From: Osmia lignaria lignaria
Taxonomy: Eukaryota; Arthropoda; Insecta; Hymenoptera; Megachilidae
Direction of reading: 5' to 3'
Length of the DNA: 64,000 nucleotides
Assembly (NCBI RefSeq): GCF_051020975.1
Contig: NC_135042.1
Coordinates: 10,749,888-10,813,887 of the forward strand
Every line of letters starts with the position of its first letter. The first letter of the stretch is position 1. The notes under the pieces are model-generated. The model did not search any database, was not told where the DNA came from, and saw only the letters and a list, made by a program, of their open reading frames with translations. The translations under genes were made by a program, and so were the position numbers. Positions 46,429 to 57,476 of the stretch are shown piece by piece.

Positions 46429-48323
46429 ATGGGGTCGAAACACACCACAGATATTTCTATTAATTCAGCTATCTTTCATTTGAAGGTGATGGGTATCTGG
46501 TTTGCAGTTAATCGCATGGAGAAATGTTTCAGAAATTCTATGGCGATATGTTCCTTCATCTCAATCGTCATCATTACATCGCTTCAGTTCAGAAGTATTT
46601 ACATTTGTTGGGAGGATACTACCGTAAGTAATATAAAATTTTGTTTACGAGTTTTTAGATAGTATCTAAGGTTTATGGTAAAAAAAAATGGTTCTTCGTG
46701 TTTTCCTGATTATAGTTGAGCATTGCTTTCACATGCCAGGCTGTGGCTATGCTCCTATGCTTCCTCAAGTTTTCTTTAGTGTTTATTCAGAAAAGGAAGT
46801 TTCTTCAATTGATCGAGTTTATGCAGACGAATTTTTGGCATTCGAGTTATGGTGTTCACGAGGAACAACTTCTTGCTAATGTGAAGAAAATCTGCATTTA
46901 CTTCATCTGTACGTTTTCATCCTTGACGCAATTCACGGTTCTTTGTTACATTTTCAGACCTGCTATACGTGAGTACTGAATTCTAACATTGTAAATTTCC
47001 GAAAAATTACAATATTATTTGCGTAAGTTTTAAAATAGTTTACATGGGTATCGTTTTTGTTTATTTGAACAAAATTGAAACTATATTCTAAAACACATGT
47101 TAGGAACAGGATATCCGTTGTTTGATGAGTAAATTATGTACAATTATATTTCAGTAAATATTGGAAAGAATGCATCAGATAGGACGCTTATTTTTCCCAT
47201 GTGGTTAAATGAATCATGGAATGAGACGCCGTACTTTGAAATAGAGTATGTGATACAGGTAGTGGTAATTTTTCGAAGAGTATTCTCTGAAATCTAAATG
47301 TTGTTAACTATAGTAGCGAACGAGTACACTAACTATAGTAAATCAAGTCAACGATTATTTAATCCGTTGTAATTAAATTAAAAATATCTCTACACAAAAA
47401 GAATTTGTTCTGTACGCAAAATTAATTTTAAAGCTTCATTAAATTTTTTTTGAAGTATTTGATACTGTGTGTCCATAGGCTCTCAGCTCAGTCCAGGCTT
47501 CCATTAGTTTTCTCTGTTTCGACAATATCTTCTGCATCATGTGTCTGCACGCAGCTGGTCAATTTCGCATATTACAGTACAGGATGACCAATATTCACGA
47601 AGTGCAAAATGCACCTCAAAATAGCAATAATGTAAATAAAAACGTGTTGTATTTATCGGAGATTTGTTTAGGCGCGTTTAGAGATTGCATTCGGCAACAT
47701 CAAACCCTCATTGATTTCTGCAAATTGGTCGATGAAGTGTTCAGAGAGATTATGCTTTTGCAAGTGTTAATTTTTAGCATGTTAATGTGTTTGACCGGAT
47801 ATCAAACATTTCTGGTTAGTGTACATCCTGAAAATCTTTTATAGTTTCATTAAAATAAATTTTATTAGAAGCTTTTCTTTGAAACAAGGTGCACCATAAT
47901 AATGTTATACTCTACAGGAGACGTTGAATGTTTCAATGCGCATTTCTTTCGCATCTTTATTAGTGACGAATATATGTCAACTTTGGATGTTCACATACAG
48001 TTGCAGTAACATGACGCATGCAAGTGTAAACGTTACTTCAGCAGCGTATGGATCCCCTTGGACGAATCAGTCCATGGATAAATTTGGAAAAATGATACGA
48101 AAAGATGTGCAGTTTGTCATTATGAGGTCGTCACGAGCCTGTTACGTAAATGCTTGGCGATTTTTTCCTATTTCCCTTGAAACATTTACTAAGGTAATTG
48201 AATTAATTTCATTATATATCATTAATTGATTAAACTTTCCTTTGTGTCTTGCAGATAATGAGCACCGCAATGTCGTATTTCACGATATTGAAACAGAATA
48301 CATTGGATGCAGCAAATACATAA
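46429..48323 (+). CDS. Odorant receptor Or-D (complete)
   Basis: Exons 46429-46623, 46716-46968, 47155-47258, 47479-47814, 47918-48193 and 48255-48323; 410 residues. I chose the ATG at 46429 because it gives an exon 1 of 195 nt, identical in size to the other plus-strand genes; an in-frame ATG further up would add 16 residues. Landmarks: FHLKVMGIWFAVNR, LNIGKNASDR, FDNIFCIMCLHAAGQFRILQYR, CIRQHQTLIDFC and IMSTAMSYFTILKQ. Exon 4 is 12-21 nt longer than in its relatives, in the variable loop after helix 4. Complete frame with good splice sites. More diverged from Or-C and Or-E than those pairs' own partners. Confidence 0.9.
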
Positions 48324-48737
48324 TTTCGTAGTCGATAAATGCTTGAAAATGAATAAAATACTATATAATTGGCATAGAATATAATCTGTTAATGACGTTT
48401 AATAATTATGTATTATTCTCTTGCAGCATTCCAGAAACACATTTTCCATTTTTCTACGAAAAATTTTTTAATACTAATATACAATTAATTTTGTAGGTAC
48501 ATAGAATTCAATTAAAACTTATACCTTGATCATGATTCATCAGGTCACCTCACTTCCCTATATGTATTTCACCGTTGACTGACTACATCAGAAACACCAT
48601 ATGGCCAGGAAGTTCATATTCTTCTTCTATCATCATGTGAAATAGTGTAATTGCTTTTTAAACTCTAAATTTCTACTCTATAATATTGCATCCGGTTCGT
48701 AGCTACTATTTAGTGTAGCAAGGGTTCCGTAATGCTA

Positions 48738-48810
48738 GGCCCTAGGGGATCCCCCCAAGTGAAGGGGATTATCCAAGCATTCTTTCGTTGCATTTATCCA
48801 GGTTTTACTG
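48738..48810. mobile_element. Right-end fragment of the CAGTAAAACCTGG transposon family
   Basis: The segment ends TTTATCCAGGTTTTACTG followed by TA, and its inner part mirrors the left terminal 80 bp of the element at 37748, including the GGATCCCCC block. No matching opposite end is present nearby, so it is a truncated copy. Confidence 0.65.
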
Positions 48811-49045
48811 TACGTTCAGCTTTCAGGTAATGTAAATTTTGTTGTTACACTAAACAGTAACTGTAGAAACATAACGTGATCATTAATCGGATATTCTTCA
48901 AAATGAGAAAAAAATATTAATTCAACAAAAATGAATAGGTTTTTCCGATAAATGTTCTCAAATACATACACCCTTAACGATCACCCTGTACTTCGGCAGC
49001 TACCGTACTATTGATTTAATAAAGTGTTCGTTCAGGTGATATGCA
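48811..49045 (+). pseudogene. Odorant receptor relic: exon 3 end, intron 3, exon 4 start
   Basis: Starts just after the transposon end with GCTTTCAGGTAATGT, which matches the exon 3 donor of Or-E and Or-F. It continues through sequence similar to their intron 3, including ATTGATTTAATAAAGTGTTCGTTCAG and then GTGATATGCATG, the start of exon 4. After that the similarity is lost. No open frame remains. It marks a former Or gene between Or-D and Or-E. Confidence 0.65.
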
Positions 49046-49639
49046 TGTTAGCGTAAGGGCGTTTTTCAAAGCTGAGAAACGTGTCGGGGTCGTACACGTG
49101 TAACGTTGTTGAGTAACGTTGGCCTTGAATGAAGTGGCGGTCGCGATCCGTTCAAAAGTTACGAAGCATTAAAATTTTCGCTTTTTCTCGTGTTTTCGCG
49201 TTTTAAGCAACCATTTCCTATACATATAACCGCCGCTTGGCCATAGTACAAATAAGACTACCAATAAAATGAAACTATCATTTTATAATGAAACGCAAAT
49301 ATTTATATAATCTAAAAAAAACTGGTTATTGTGATACTGTAGCTGATCGATCAGATACTTGAGATAAAATTTTTTTCTAATTTAATAGAAATGATAATGA
49401 TACATAATAAGTTGTTTCAAGTAAATATGGTCCGAATTATATCGTGTTTGGTATCATTTTAACGAGAAAAATGTCAGAAATATCATGGAAAAAGTTTTAT
49501 AAAAAAAAAATGAAAAATAACAAAGTTAAGTTGCCTCACCGACATAGAACGGTTTGTTTTCGCTCCGTCCTCTTTTTCACTCGTAGTCCTTTTCTACGTT
49601 CGAAGCAGTCGACAAATATCAAACAATGATGGAACTACC

Positions 49640-49800
49640 ATACCATACCACGAATTTCGCCCAAAGGATGGCATTTTCGGAGACTTTTCTGTCTCCATGT
49701 TGCCCAATGAACGCTATCAACCACGCGCCTTCGGGGATGGGCTGACAGTCCTGCCAACCCCAAACCCCGCGCATTTTTACATTTCACTACTAATACTTGT
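49640..49800 (-). mobile_element. Retroelement 3'-end fragment related to the SINE tail
   Basis: On the minus strand it carries TTGGGCAACATGGAGAC, a GGAGAC/GTCTCC hairpin (49679-49696), AATGCCATCC and TTTGGGCG, in the same order as the tail of the 5S-derived SINE. It ends in TATGG repeats rather than TAA. The 5S-like head is absent. It is either a diverged SINE body or the 3' end of the partner LINE. Confidence 0.5.
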
Positions 49801-49856
49801 CCATACTCTTAAATCTTACACTCGATCCATATTTTTATTTTTTTCGCCTGAATCGG

Positions 49857-49926
49857 TGTGTGTGTGTGTGCGCGCGTGTGTGCGTGCGTACGCGTGTACG
49901 CGTGTACGTGTGTGTATGTGTTTGTG
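49857..49926 (+). repeat. GT-rich microsatellite
   Basis: Alternating GT/GC purine-pyrimidine tract (GTGTGTGTGC, CGCGTGTGTG and variants). It can adopt Z-DNA and is polymorphic in most genomes. It creates spurious open frames on both strands. Confidence 0.9.
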
Positions 49927-49966
49927 TGACCCCTTTTAGTCGCCTCTTCCCAGATAGCACAGAAAC

Positions 49967-50170
49967 ATCGTTAAAGCATCTTAAAGATATCTGTTCCAGA
50001 TATTGAGGATATCTTACGAATATCTGAAAAGTCCTGCGAATGCCTGAAATACGTCCTGTTAACATCCTATGTTAGAAAACGGGATGTCTTAAAGATGTCG
50101 TACCGATATCCGACAGATGCTTTACAGACGTTTTAAAGATGTCTTACAAACGCCCTAAAAATATCTTACA
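49967..50170. repeat. Degenerate short tandem repeat of the TTAAAGATGTC type
   Basis: Recurrent imperfect copies of CTTAAAGATATC, CTTAAAGATGTC, TTTTAAAGATGTC and related words over about 200 bp, with a period of roughly 10-13 bp that drifts. No coding frame. Confidence 0.6.
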
Positions 50171-50174
50171 TATA

Positions 50175-50265
50175 CAGTAAAAGCTGGATATATGCAACAA
50201 ACATTGGGACCTAGACGTTGCATATATCCAGCCAAACTTTTGTTGCATATATCCAGCTTTTACTG
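50175..50265. mobile_element. 91-bp miniature transposon, CAGTAAAAGCTGG ends
   Basis: CAGTAAAAGCTGGATATATG and its inverse flank a tiny core, with TA on both sides. The ends are related to those of the 1.4-kb element at 37748. It also carries an extra internal copy of the end motif. It is the smallest member of the family in this window. Confidence 0.75.
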
Positions 50266-51071
50266 TACCATACAGATGTTTTATAAATGCTGTTTAATTA
50301 AAATACAATCGTTTTTAGTATAATAATATTTTATTCAAAATATACGAAGTATTCATTCAAAATTGCTTCGCAATTACATTTTTTCTATCGAAAGCTCTTC
50401 TTAACCAATTTTGGATTGACACCTCCGTTGTCCTTTTACTATCGGCAAGGTTTGCCGTTTCAGCAGCAGCTAAAATAAGAATTTGTACATGTTCAATTAT
50501 ACAGAAATCAAGATTGGAAACATTATAAACAGAAATGGAATCTAAATTATTAAAAGAATCAATATTCTATGAAAGATTTTCAGAAAGTAATGAAAATATA
50601 TTAAAAAATAATAACAACGAAATAATAATCACTTTATTTACTTTCGCTCTTTTTGAATAATCAAAATCCAACAAACAGCAAATAGCTAATACTGCACGAC
50701 ACACAAAGCGTAGGAAATTGATCTGAGTTGTACTGACCGTCTTCTTTATAACACCCCGACTTGGAGGACCTTTCCTTAAGAAGGGGAAACGTGCTGACAG
50801 AACGCATATGACCTGCCTCAAAACATTGTTCAAAAGGGTCTAGCCGGATAAGCATAGCGGATCCTGCTTTTCTCGATCTTAAGAGGCCAAGGGAATTGGT
50901 TAAATATTGTATATTTCTTCAGCTACACTCCCAAATGATTGAAAATTGTATTAGGAATCATAATGGTATTAAGAAAAAAACGCGTTTACACATTTCAATA
51001 TTACCCTTCTTATGAAACTATGTTACATTCATGTAAAAATTCTTCAGGGCTACCTGAACAACACGTACTGT

Positions 51072-51302
51072 ACGCGTCTGCTAAGTTGAGACTCCTAAGG
51101 AATTGGGTCTGATTGGTCGGAGCTAGATGGGTCAGACTTAGACACGCACACTTATACAGTTGACCCACACGCATTCTCGCTATTCGCTCTCTAGGTTACA
51201 ACTACTAGTAGAAACTACTACTACTACTACTACTAGACAAGGGTTCGTGGTGAGGATTAGGCGGAGCGTTTCACACCTCGAGTCTCAACTTAGTAGACGC
51301 GT
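51072..51302. repeat. 231-bp segment with 25-bp terminal inverted repeats
   Basis: It begins ACGCGTCTGCTAAGTTGAG and ends CTCAACTTAGTAGACGCGT. The interior includes an (ACT)n run. It may be a small DNA transposon, though no target duplication is evident. Confidence 0.5.
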
Positions 51303-51758
51303 ACAATACCGACCAGTCACACTTATGTCGCAATCTCACGATTTGCCACAAGGTAGGTAAAAAGAAACTCCTAAGTTGATAACCACGTCCGTTTATTCTT
51401 TTATAATCTTCGCGTTCGCGTTCGCACTCTCTCTAATTACGACAGGCAGGGGATACCGTGGCCGTATTCTAAACTCCCCGAGCCACAGGGGGCATGATGG
51501 AACTACACGTTATAAGCAAAAGTCCGGTCCCGAGCGTTTTACTTGTACCGAGTCTATATGGTAGATCCTTTCGAACACTTATTGAGTCTTTACTGTATGT
51601 CCTATTTTCCTTATCTCCAACTTGAACTTCACACCTTATCGTCGCTTCAACTATACCTCACCTCGTGTTAAAAATTAATATAAATCCCATTTCCCATTTC
51701 GTACACCTCGCAAACTGAACTTTACAAACGAACAACTTCCTTGCAGAATTATCTTTAA

Positions 51759-52200
51759 CCCTTATCGGACGTTAGCTTTTTATACATGATTCTCATTAGG
51801 TGGCAGTTGATTTCAGGAAATATGTGAAAAATTTTCCAGAAATATGCCAAAAATTTATTTTTGCCTTATAATTTCTGTTATGAGTTCGTCAGTGAAAAAT
51901 TTTTTGAAATAATCTATAGGCTGAATTTCCAAAAATTTGGCGGTTGATATTTGTAAAAGGAATCCTATTAGGGAGAATCCTATCATCATCATCACTCTCG
52001 ATTTTAATCCAATCATCGTCTGAGTTATCATTTTCTTCTTCACTTGAATATTTTATAGTTATAACTTTTCTTCTCTTAGGATGTAATAAGATGTGACTGC
52101 TCGTCTCATGACTAGAATCAAAATCACTTTGAGAATTGTTTTCAAAACATTCATTGCCACTATCACTATCGAAATTTATAAACTTTTCTTTACTCATTTT
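51759..52200 (-). mobile_element. piggyBac transposase relic
   Basis: The left border is TTAA followed by CCCTTATCGG, as in piggyBac ends. On the minus strand from 52197 an acidic N-terminal frame (with SDSGNE, EEENDNSDDDW and SDDDD clusters) is followed, in another frame, by PIDYFKKFFTDELITEIIRQ, the start of the piggyBac DDE_Tnp_1_7 domain. The frame change and the loss of the rest of the catalytic domain show it is dead. The right half of the element is missing. Confidence 0.75.
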
Positions 52201-52507
52201 TTGGGCTCAATATATTGAAGATTTACTACAAAAGGCATTGATATATCACTGGAGATGTTACTTGCTCCTTTGCTGATACTTAACTGACAAGGCAATCGTG
52301 CCCAGATTTTACAGATATGTAATATGTACATTGTTACCTCCCACGTGACATACGGCCACAGTGACAAAGTACTGTCGACCCTTGCATAATTCAGGGTTCG
52401 ATCTGTCCATCATCGTTCCTATGAACCCAACTCCATGTTTCATGACTGAGGGTGCACATAAGAAGAGAAAAATCTTTGTACCAGATAATCAACATGCCCT
52501 GTAAATT

Positions 52508-52526
52508 ACAGTGGTGTCATGTCACT
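52508..52526 (+). promoter_or_regulatory. Shared Or upstream block, candidate initiator region (Or-E)
   Basis: ACAGTGGTGTCATGTCACT, ending exactly 84 bp before the ATG of Or-E. The same 19-mer occurs at the same distance before Or-F and Or-H. It resembles an arthropod initiator (CAGT) and is internally near-palindromic. A splice acceptor of an untranslated first exon (TTACAG|TGG) is an alternative reading. Confidence 0.5.
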
Positions 52527-52610
52527 GAATATCTTTCTGACGTCTTTGATGTTATTGCAACAGCTACGCTGTACATCAGAGGCCAAGATGTTAGTTTTCC
52601 GGCAACCACC

Positions 52611-55600
52611 ATGGACACCAGATCGTATACGGACTTTTCCATCGCTTTCGCGACATATATAACAAAGTACACAGGGATATGGGTGCCACGAAATGCGGCA
52701 GAAGAACTGCAAAGGAAAATATCAATGGCGTATACGGCCTTCGCACTTCTGTATGGGATATACGTGAACACAGTAGATATTTACCACTCATGGGGCGATG
52801 CAACCGTAAGTGACCACGTCAGTGAGCTTGATTGAGTCGTTAGGAAGAATTTGACACTGTACCAAATGATAACTTTTTAAATAGGTATCTCAAAGTTGCA
52901 GTGATTAAAAACATATGACGCTGTTTTTTTTTGGTATTCAATGGAAATTTTTCTGATCAGCGAATGTATTGAGTTTCCAGCACTGTACGTTTCTGATACT
53001 CAACACGACGTGTATCAGTATGACAACAGTTAAGATGATCATCCTAAACTCTAAAAGAGCTGGTTTCGTAGACGCCCTTTTCTACGCGCAACGGCACTTC
53101 TGGCATCGCAGGTATACTCCCGAGGAACGACTTATCTTTTTCATATCTGTGAAATACTGTATACGGTATGTGATCTTCGCAATCGGTTCTCTTCAACTTG
53201 CTTTATCCGGATACACGATCACACCTCTTATTGGTAAGTGAATTAAACCAAACATCATCCTAATCCGAGAATTAAACTTTACCATTATTCCCGATGCGTT
53301 TTTCATTTTTTAATAAGTGTTTACTGTGACTGCAATTATAAAAAAAGTATCAGTCGCTCCTGGTTCGTATTTCAGAAAACCTTGGACGAAATAAATCGGA
53401 CAGGGTACTTCCATTCAAGATGTGGGTCGACTGGCCATTATCTGAGACACCGTATTACGAACTAATGTTTACTTTTCAGGTAATGTTAATTTTCCTTTTA
53501 AAACAAATACGTATGATTATAGTTATCGTAGAAATATAGCGTGATCTCGTTAATTTAATTGATTTGTCTATTGACACATATTTCGTTTACCATCGGTGGC
53601 AATCATGAAAAATTCAACAAAATCTGAAAATGTTACCGAAAGTGTACTTTTTATAGCAGAGAAAAACTACTTCTATTAAATGTAAATGTAAATGTAAATA
53701 CTGATTCTTTTGTATGATTAGGCTTTCATATTCAATGATCACCCTATGTTTCTGCGGCTACTATATCATTGATTAAATATAGTATTGATTCAGGTGATTT
53801 GCGTAAACTTAATTGGCGCCGCATACGTTTGCCCTGAAATGTTTTTATGCCTGTTTAATCTGCACGTGATGGGTCAGTTTCGTATACTACAACACAGAAT
53901 GTTAAATTTCTGGAACGTTGAAGGCAAAAAGATGGACGCAATCATGTACACCGATCATTGTTATACAGCTCTGAAGAAGTGTATACAACACCATCAGTTG
54001 CTTATTGAGTTCTGCATGAAGCTCGAACAAGTATACACCATGTCGATCTTTACGCACATGGCAGTTTTAAGTCTGTTGCTGTGTTTCGATTCCTACGAAA
54101 TAGTCGTGGTATGTATTTATAAATATATGTGCATCAGCACGCTTCATGACATTTCAGTTTCCTAGGGGTTGAAACAAATATGTTTGATAACGCGTGTGAA
54201 GTTAGCCCCGCATTTTTCGAATTTTGAGTTGTTCTTTTTTGTGCCGTATTGTGCTATGTTTGTGTTGAATTTTGCCGCAAACGAGAGATTAATAACATCA
54301 ATAACAATTAAGAAAATAAATAAAAACAAAATTATACTAGCCCCCGCACTTTTGCCGAAACAAACTTTTTTTTTGAAATAATTTGTGATAACTTGTGCTA
54401 CGATGTGCCGTCGATTTGAAGTGCTGCGTAATCTGGCGATCTGACGAAATTTTGTCATTAGAAAAAGTTGTTGCGCTGGTCTAGCACAATCCGGTACAAT
54501 CAAAGAAAATTCGAAAATCTCAAATTATTTAATCACACCATCCTTTTTTGTTAAGCTAATATCCACCCTTTAGCTAATATCAACTTTTAACGCATGTATC
54601 TCGCAGACTGTAAGTAGCACAATTCAGCACAATTTGCAGAATTCGATTATCTGTCGCCGTTCGTAAGTTATACGAATATTAAATTTTGTATTTCTAAAAA
54701 TTCAACATTTTTACCGTACCCACATTATAAAGATATAGAAAAAACTGTGGCCCCTTGTTTTGAGGTAAATTTTCAAATATCTCAGAAACTGTGCGAGATA
54801 TAACAAAATGTTAAACGGACCTTTTTAGTAAAAAATTAAATTTCCAACTATTTATGTTCTATAACATTTTTTTATCAGCTGCGTAGTTTTCGAGATATAT
54901 CAAATTTCTTTAAAAATATGTTGATGTGTCGTTCCATCATATTGTCAAAGATAAATGAAAAAAAAATTTTTTTATTATTTCAATATTATTTTCTACATTT
55001 CCGATGTACTTCAAGAATAAAATAGGTTAAGGTATGTTATATTTTATGGGATGGGGGTGCCCATTTGTTCGACAATATGATGGAATAGTGAATAGACGCG
55101 CCGTTAACATTATACTATAATGTGGGTACGGCTTCGGAACTTTTACCCAAGTTTCTATCGACGGCACAACGTACCACAAGTTATCACAAATTATTTCAAA
55201 AAAGAAAGTTTGTTTCGGCAAAAGTGCGGGGCTAGTATAATTTTGTGTTTATTTATTTTCTTAATTGTTATTGATGTTATCGATCTCTCGTTTGCGGCAC
55301 AATTCAGCACAAACATAACACAATACGGCACAAAAAAGAAAAACTCAAAATTCGAAAAGTGCGGGGCTATAAAAAATTTCTTTATTTTTTAATTTTCTTG
55401 AGTACTCTTTGACTAACAGAGTTGCGTTTTACGTCACAATACGGTACAAATGTAGCACAATGCAGCACAATTTCAAAAAATACAAAATTTGAAAAGTTAA
55501 TACGTTGACAGTGAGAACTACCGTTTGTGGTAAGATACACTGTGACGTAAGTTGTTATGAACATGCAGTTGGGGTGGAACGAAATCTGAGGGCAAGGCTT

Positions 55601-56424
55601 TTTATCACTAATGATCTTCGATAATGAACGAGGCATGTCTTGTGTGAGAATTAAAATCAAAACCTGTCGTACCACCCGTACTACGTGTTCTAATTTATTA
55701 CTTTTTTGTCTTCAGTGCAATATTACGTCGAATGATTGCAATTATTTAGAATAAGATCGTTATAACCAAGCTTTACTTTAATACATAGAAATGAGTACTT
55801 ACTAGATTAAGGTTATTTTGTTTTAAAGTAGTGAGTTTTAAGGAACGCTTCATAAAGGACGTCCGTCTTTACAGGGAAATGGTGTGGTATTAAAATAGCG
55901 AAAATTTACGGACGTTGTTTATGGATTGCTTTTAAGCTTAACAGAAACTTGTTATTGTTATTAATAGTCAAATATACTGTTGAATGTGTACACAGGCAAA
56001 TACGAGTGCTTCTATGCGTATCATTTTCTTGTTTCACGGAGTTGGAAGCCTGGGTCAGCTGTTTATGCTTACGTATACTAGCAATTTTATGATGGAGGAA
56101 AGCACGAATGTTATTACCTCGATGTATTTAGGATCTTGGAGCACATTGCCAATGAATAAAGATGGCAGATCATTTCGATCGGCTATGAAATTCATTATGA
56201 TTAGATCATTAAAACCGTGCTATCTGACTGCTGCCGGATTTTTCCCTCTGACTTTGGGAACTTTTACTTCGGTAACTTATTTTTGTATAAATCCCTCTAT
56301 TCAGCTTTACAGGCACACTAATTGAAATAACAAAATTGGAATTTTTTGTTTATAGCTTTTAAGTTCTACATTCTCTTATTTTACTTTGATGAGGCAATCG
56401 TTCACGAGACCCGATGGAGAGTAA
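52611..56424 (+). CDS. Odorant receptor Or-E (complete)
   Basis: Exons 52611-52805, 52981-53233, 53376-53479, 53794-54108, 55996-56271 and 56356-56424; 403 residues. The ATG sits in an ACCACCATGG context shared with Or-F. Landmarks: SYTDFSIAFATYITKYTGIW, NLGRNKSDRVLPFKMW, VMGQFRILQHRMLNFWNVEG, CIQHHQLLIEFC and LLSSTFSYFTLMRQ. All introns are GT..AG. Intron 4 is about 1.9 kb because of a foldback insertion, against 167 bp in Or-F. Very similar to Or-F throughout, including introns 1-3, so the duplication is recent. An upstream in-frame extension exists, but Or-F has no equivalent, so it is not used. Confidence 0.9.
54201..55370. mobile_element. Foldback-type insertion in Or-E intron 4
   Basis: Inverted arms of roughly 200 bp (about 54203-54417 and 55156-55369) share GTTAGCCCCGCATTTTTCG at the tips and GCACTTTTGCCGAAACAAAC further in. 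The region between the arms has A/T-rich sequence and no transposase. Or-F lacks it. Related sequence to the right (to about 55500) may be a second partial copy. Confidence 0.65.
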
Positions 56425-57373
56425 TATAAGAAATAACTTAATATGCATTAAATGCGATGTAAGAAACATACAAATCTGTCGAAAGATAATATGTGAATAA
56501 TTTTCAACGTGTAAAAAATGTCGTGATTAATGTGCATTTTGCATTTCTGTGTACAGCAAAATATAGTATGCTCGATATGAATAGCATGAAATACTTTTTC
56601 TCCTGCTGTGATATCAAAGAATAATGGTCGCGCATCCTGAAGGTCGAAATTTGTATAAAAGCCTTGATCTTCCTACTACTTGTATTTAAAAAACAACTAA
56701 TATACGCCGAAATATTTTGAGCAAGTATATCTTGTTATCCACCGCTCAAGTTTGAACATCACACCTTGTCGTAGCTTCAACCACCACGGCTTGTGCTAAC
56801 AGTTTACATAAACACTTGTTTATTGTACATTCGGTACACTTAGCGAATTGAATCTAACAAATATACATCGTTATTGCACAATTATCTTTGTAGCTGCACA
56901 CTTTACTATTGTACTTTGCAAACTAATGATCAAATTTGGGAAGGATTTCCTGCATTCGAAGCGTGTGTCACGTAGAAAGTTCACAGGTTTTTAAATCAAT
57001 AGCACTTTTAAAGGTTTAGCACTTTATTTTAATAATATGATCTCGACTGACTCTGCTTATGTCCGGTAAGGTCTTTTATAATGTCGCTGGTGGTGGAGAA
57101 GGTGCTGATGATTGACAAGGTGAGATGTCCGTGAGAACGCATCTTATCGTATACTTAAGTAGGTGGTCGTGATCGTGGGAAGAATTCGATTAACGTACGT
57201 TTAAGCGGCTGGTCGTAATACGTGCCACGATAATAAAAGGGTTCTAACGATCTTACACAATTCATGGTTCGATCTGTCTGCTGTCATTCCTATGAACGCA
57301 TCCCTATCTATCGTGATTTCTCTACCTATAGAGAAAAATTTATATACCAGATTATGCACGTGACCTGTTAATT
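56425..57373. other. Intergenic region between Or-E and Or-F
   Basis: Or-E 3' flank followed by the Or-F upstream region. The part from about 56750 to 56895 matches 51610-51758 upstream of Or-E, and 57240-57330 matches about 52380-52435, so the duplicated unit included its control region. A TATA-like TTTATATACC occurs at about 57338, some 30 bp before the conserved block. Confidence 0.6.
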
Positions 57374-57392
57374 ACAGTGGTGTCATGTCACT
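57374..57392 (+). promoter_or_regulatory. Shared Or upstream block, candidate initiator region (Or-F)
   Basis: The same 19-mer ACAGTGGTGTCATGTCACT as upstream of Or-E and Or-H, again ending 84 bp before the ATG. Here a TATA-like sequence lies about 30 bp upstream, which favours a core promoter reading over a splice acceptor. Confidence 0.55.
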
Positions 57393-57476
57393 GAATATCT
57401 TTGTGAAGTCGTTGATGTTGCTGCAACAGTTACGCTGTACATCGAAAGGCAATGAGTCAGTTCATCGACGACCACC

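Larger units (their letters stand above)
49046..52507. other. Repeat-rich interval between Or-D and Or-E
   Basis: No functional gene is supported. From left to right: a region at about 49410-49620 similar to the inner part of the 37.7-kb transposon; a SINE/LINE 3'-end fragment; a GT-rich microsatellite; a degenerate short-period repeat; a 91-bp mini-transposon; about 800 bp of plain sequence; a 231-bp inverted-repeat segment; and a piggyBac relic. From about 51610 to 51758 the sequence is shared with the upstream region of Or-F. Confidence 0.55.

Noticed and set aside
49697..50065. Frames through the GT-rich microsatellite
   Set aside because: They encode Cys/Val/Arg or Thr/His runs created by the dinucleotide repeat.
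54162..55675. Open frames on both strands in Or-E intron 4
   Set aside because: They mirror each other because they lie in the inverted arms of the foldback insertion.
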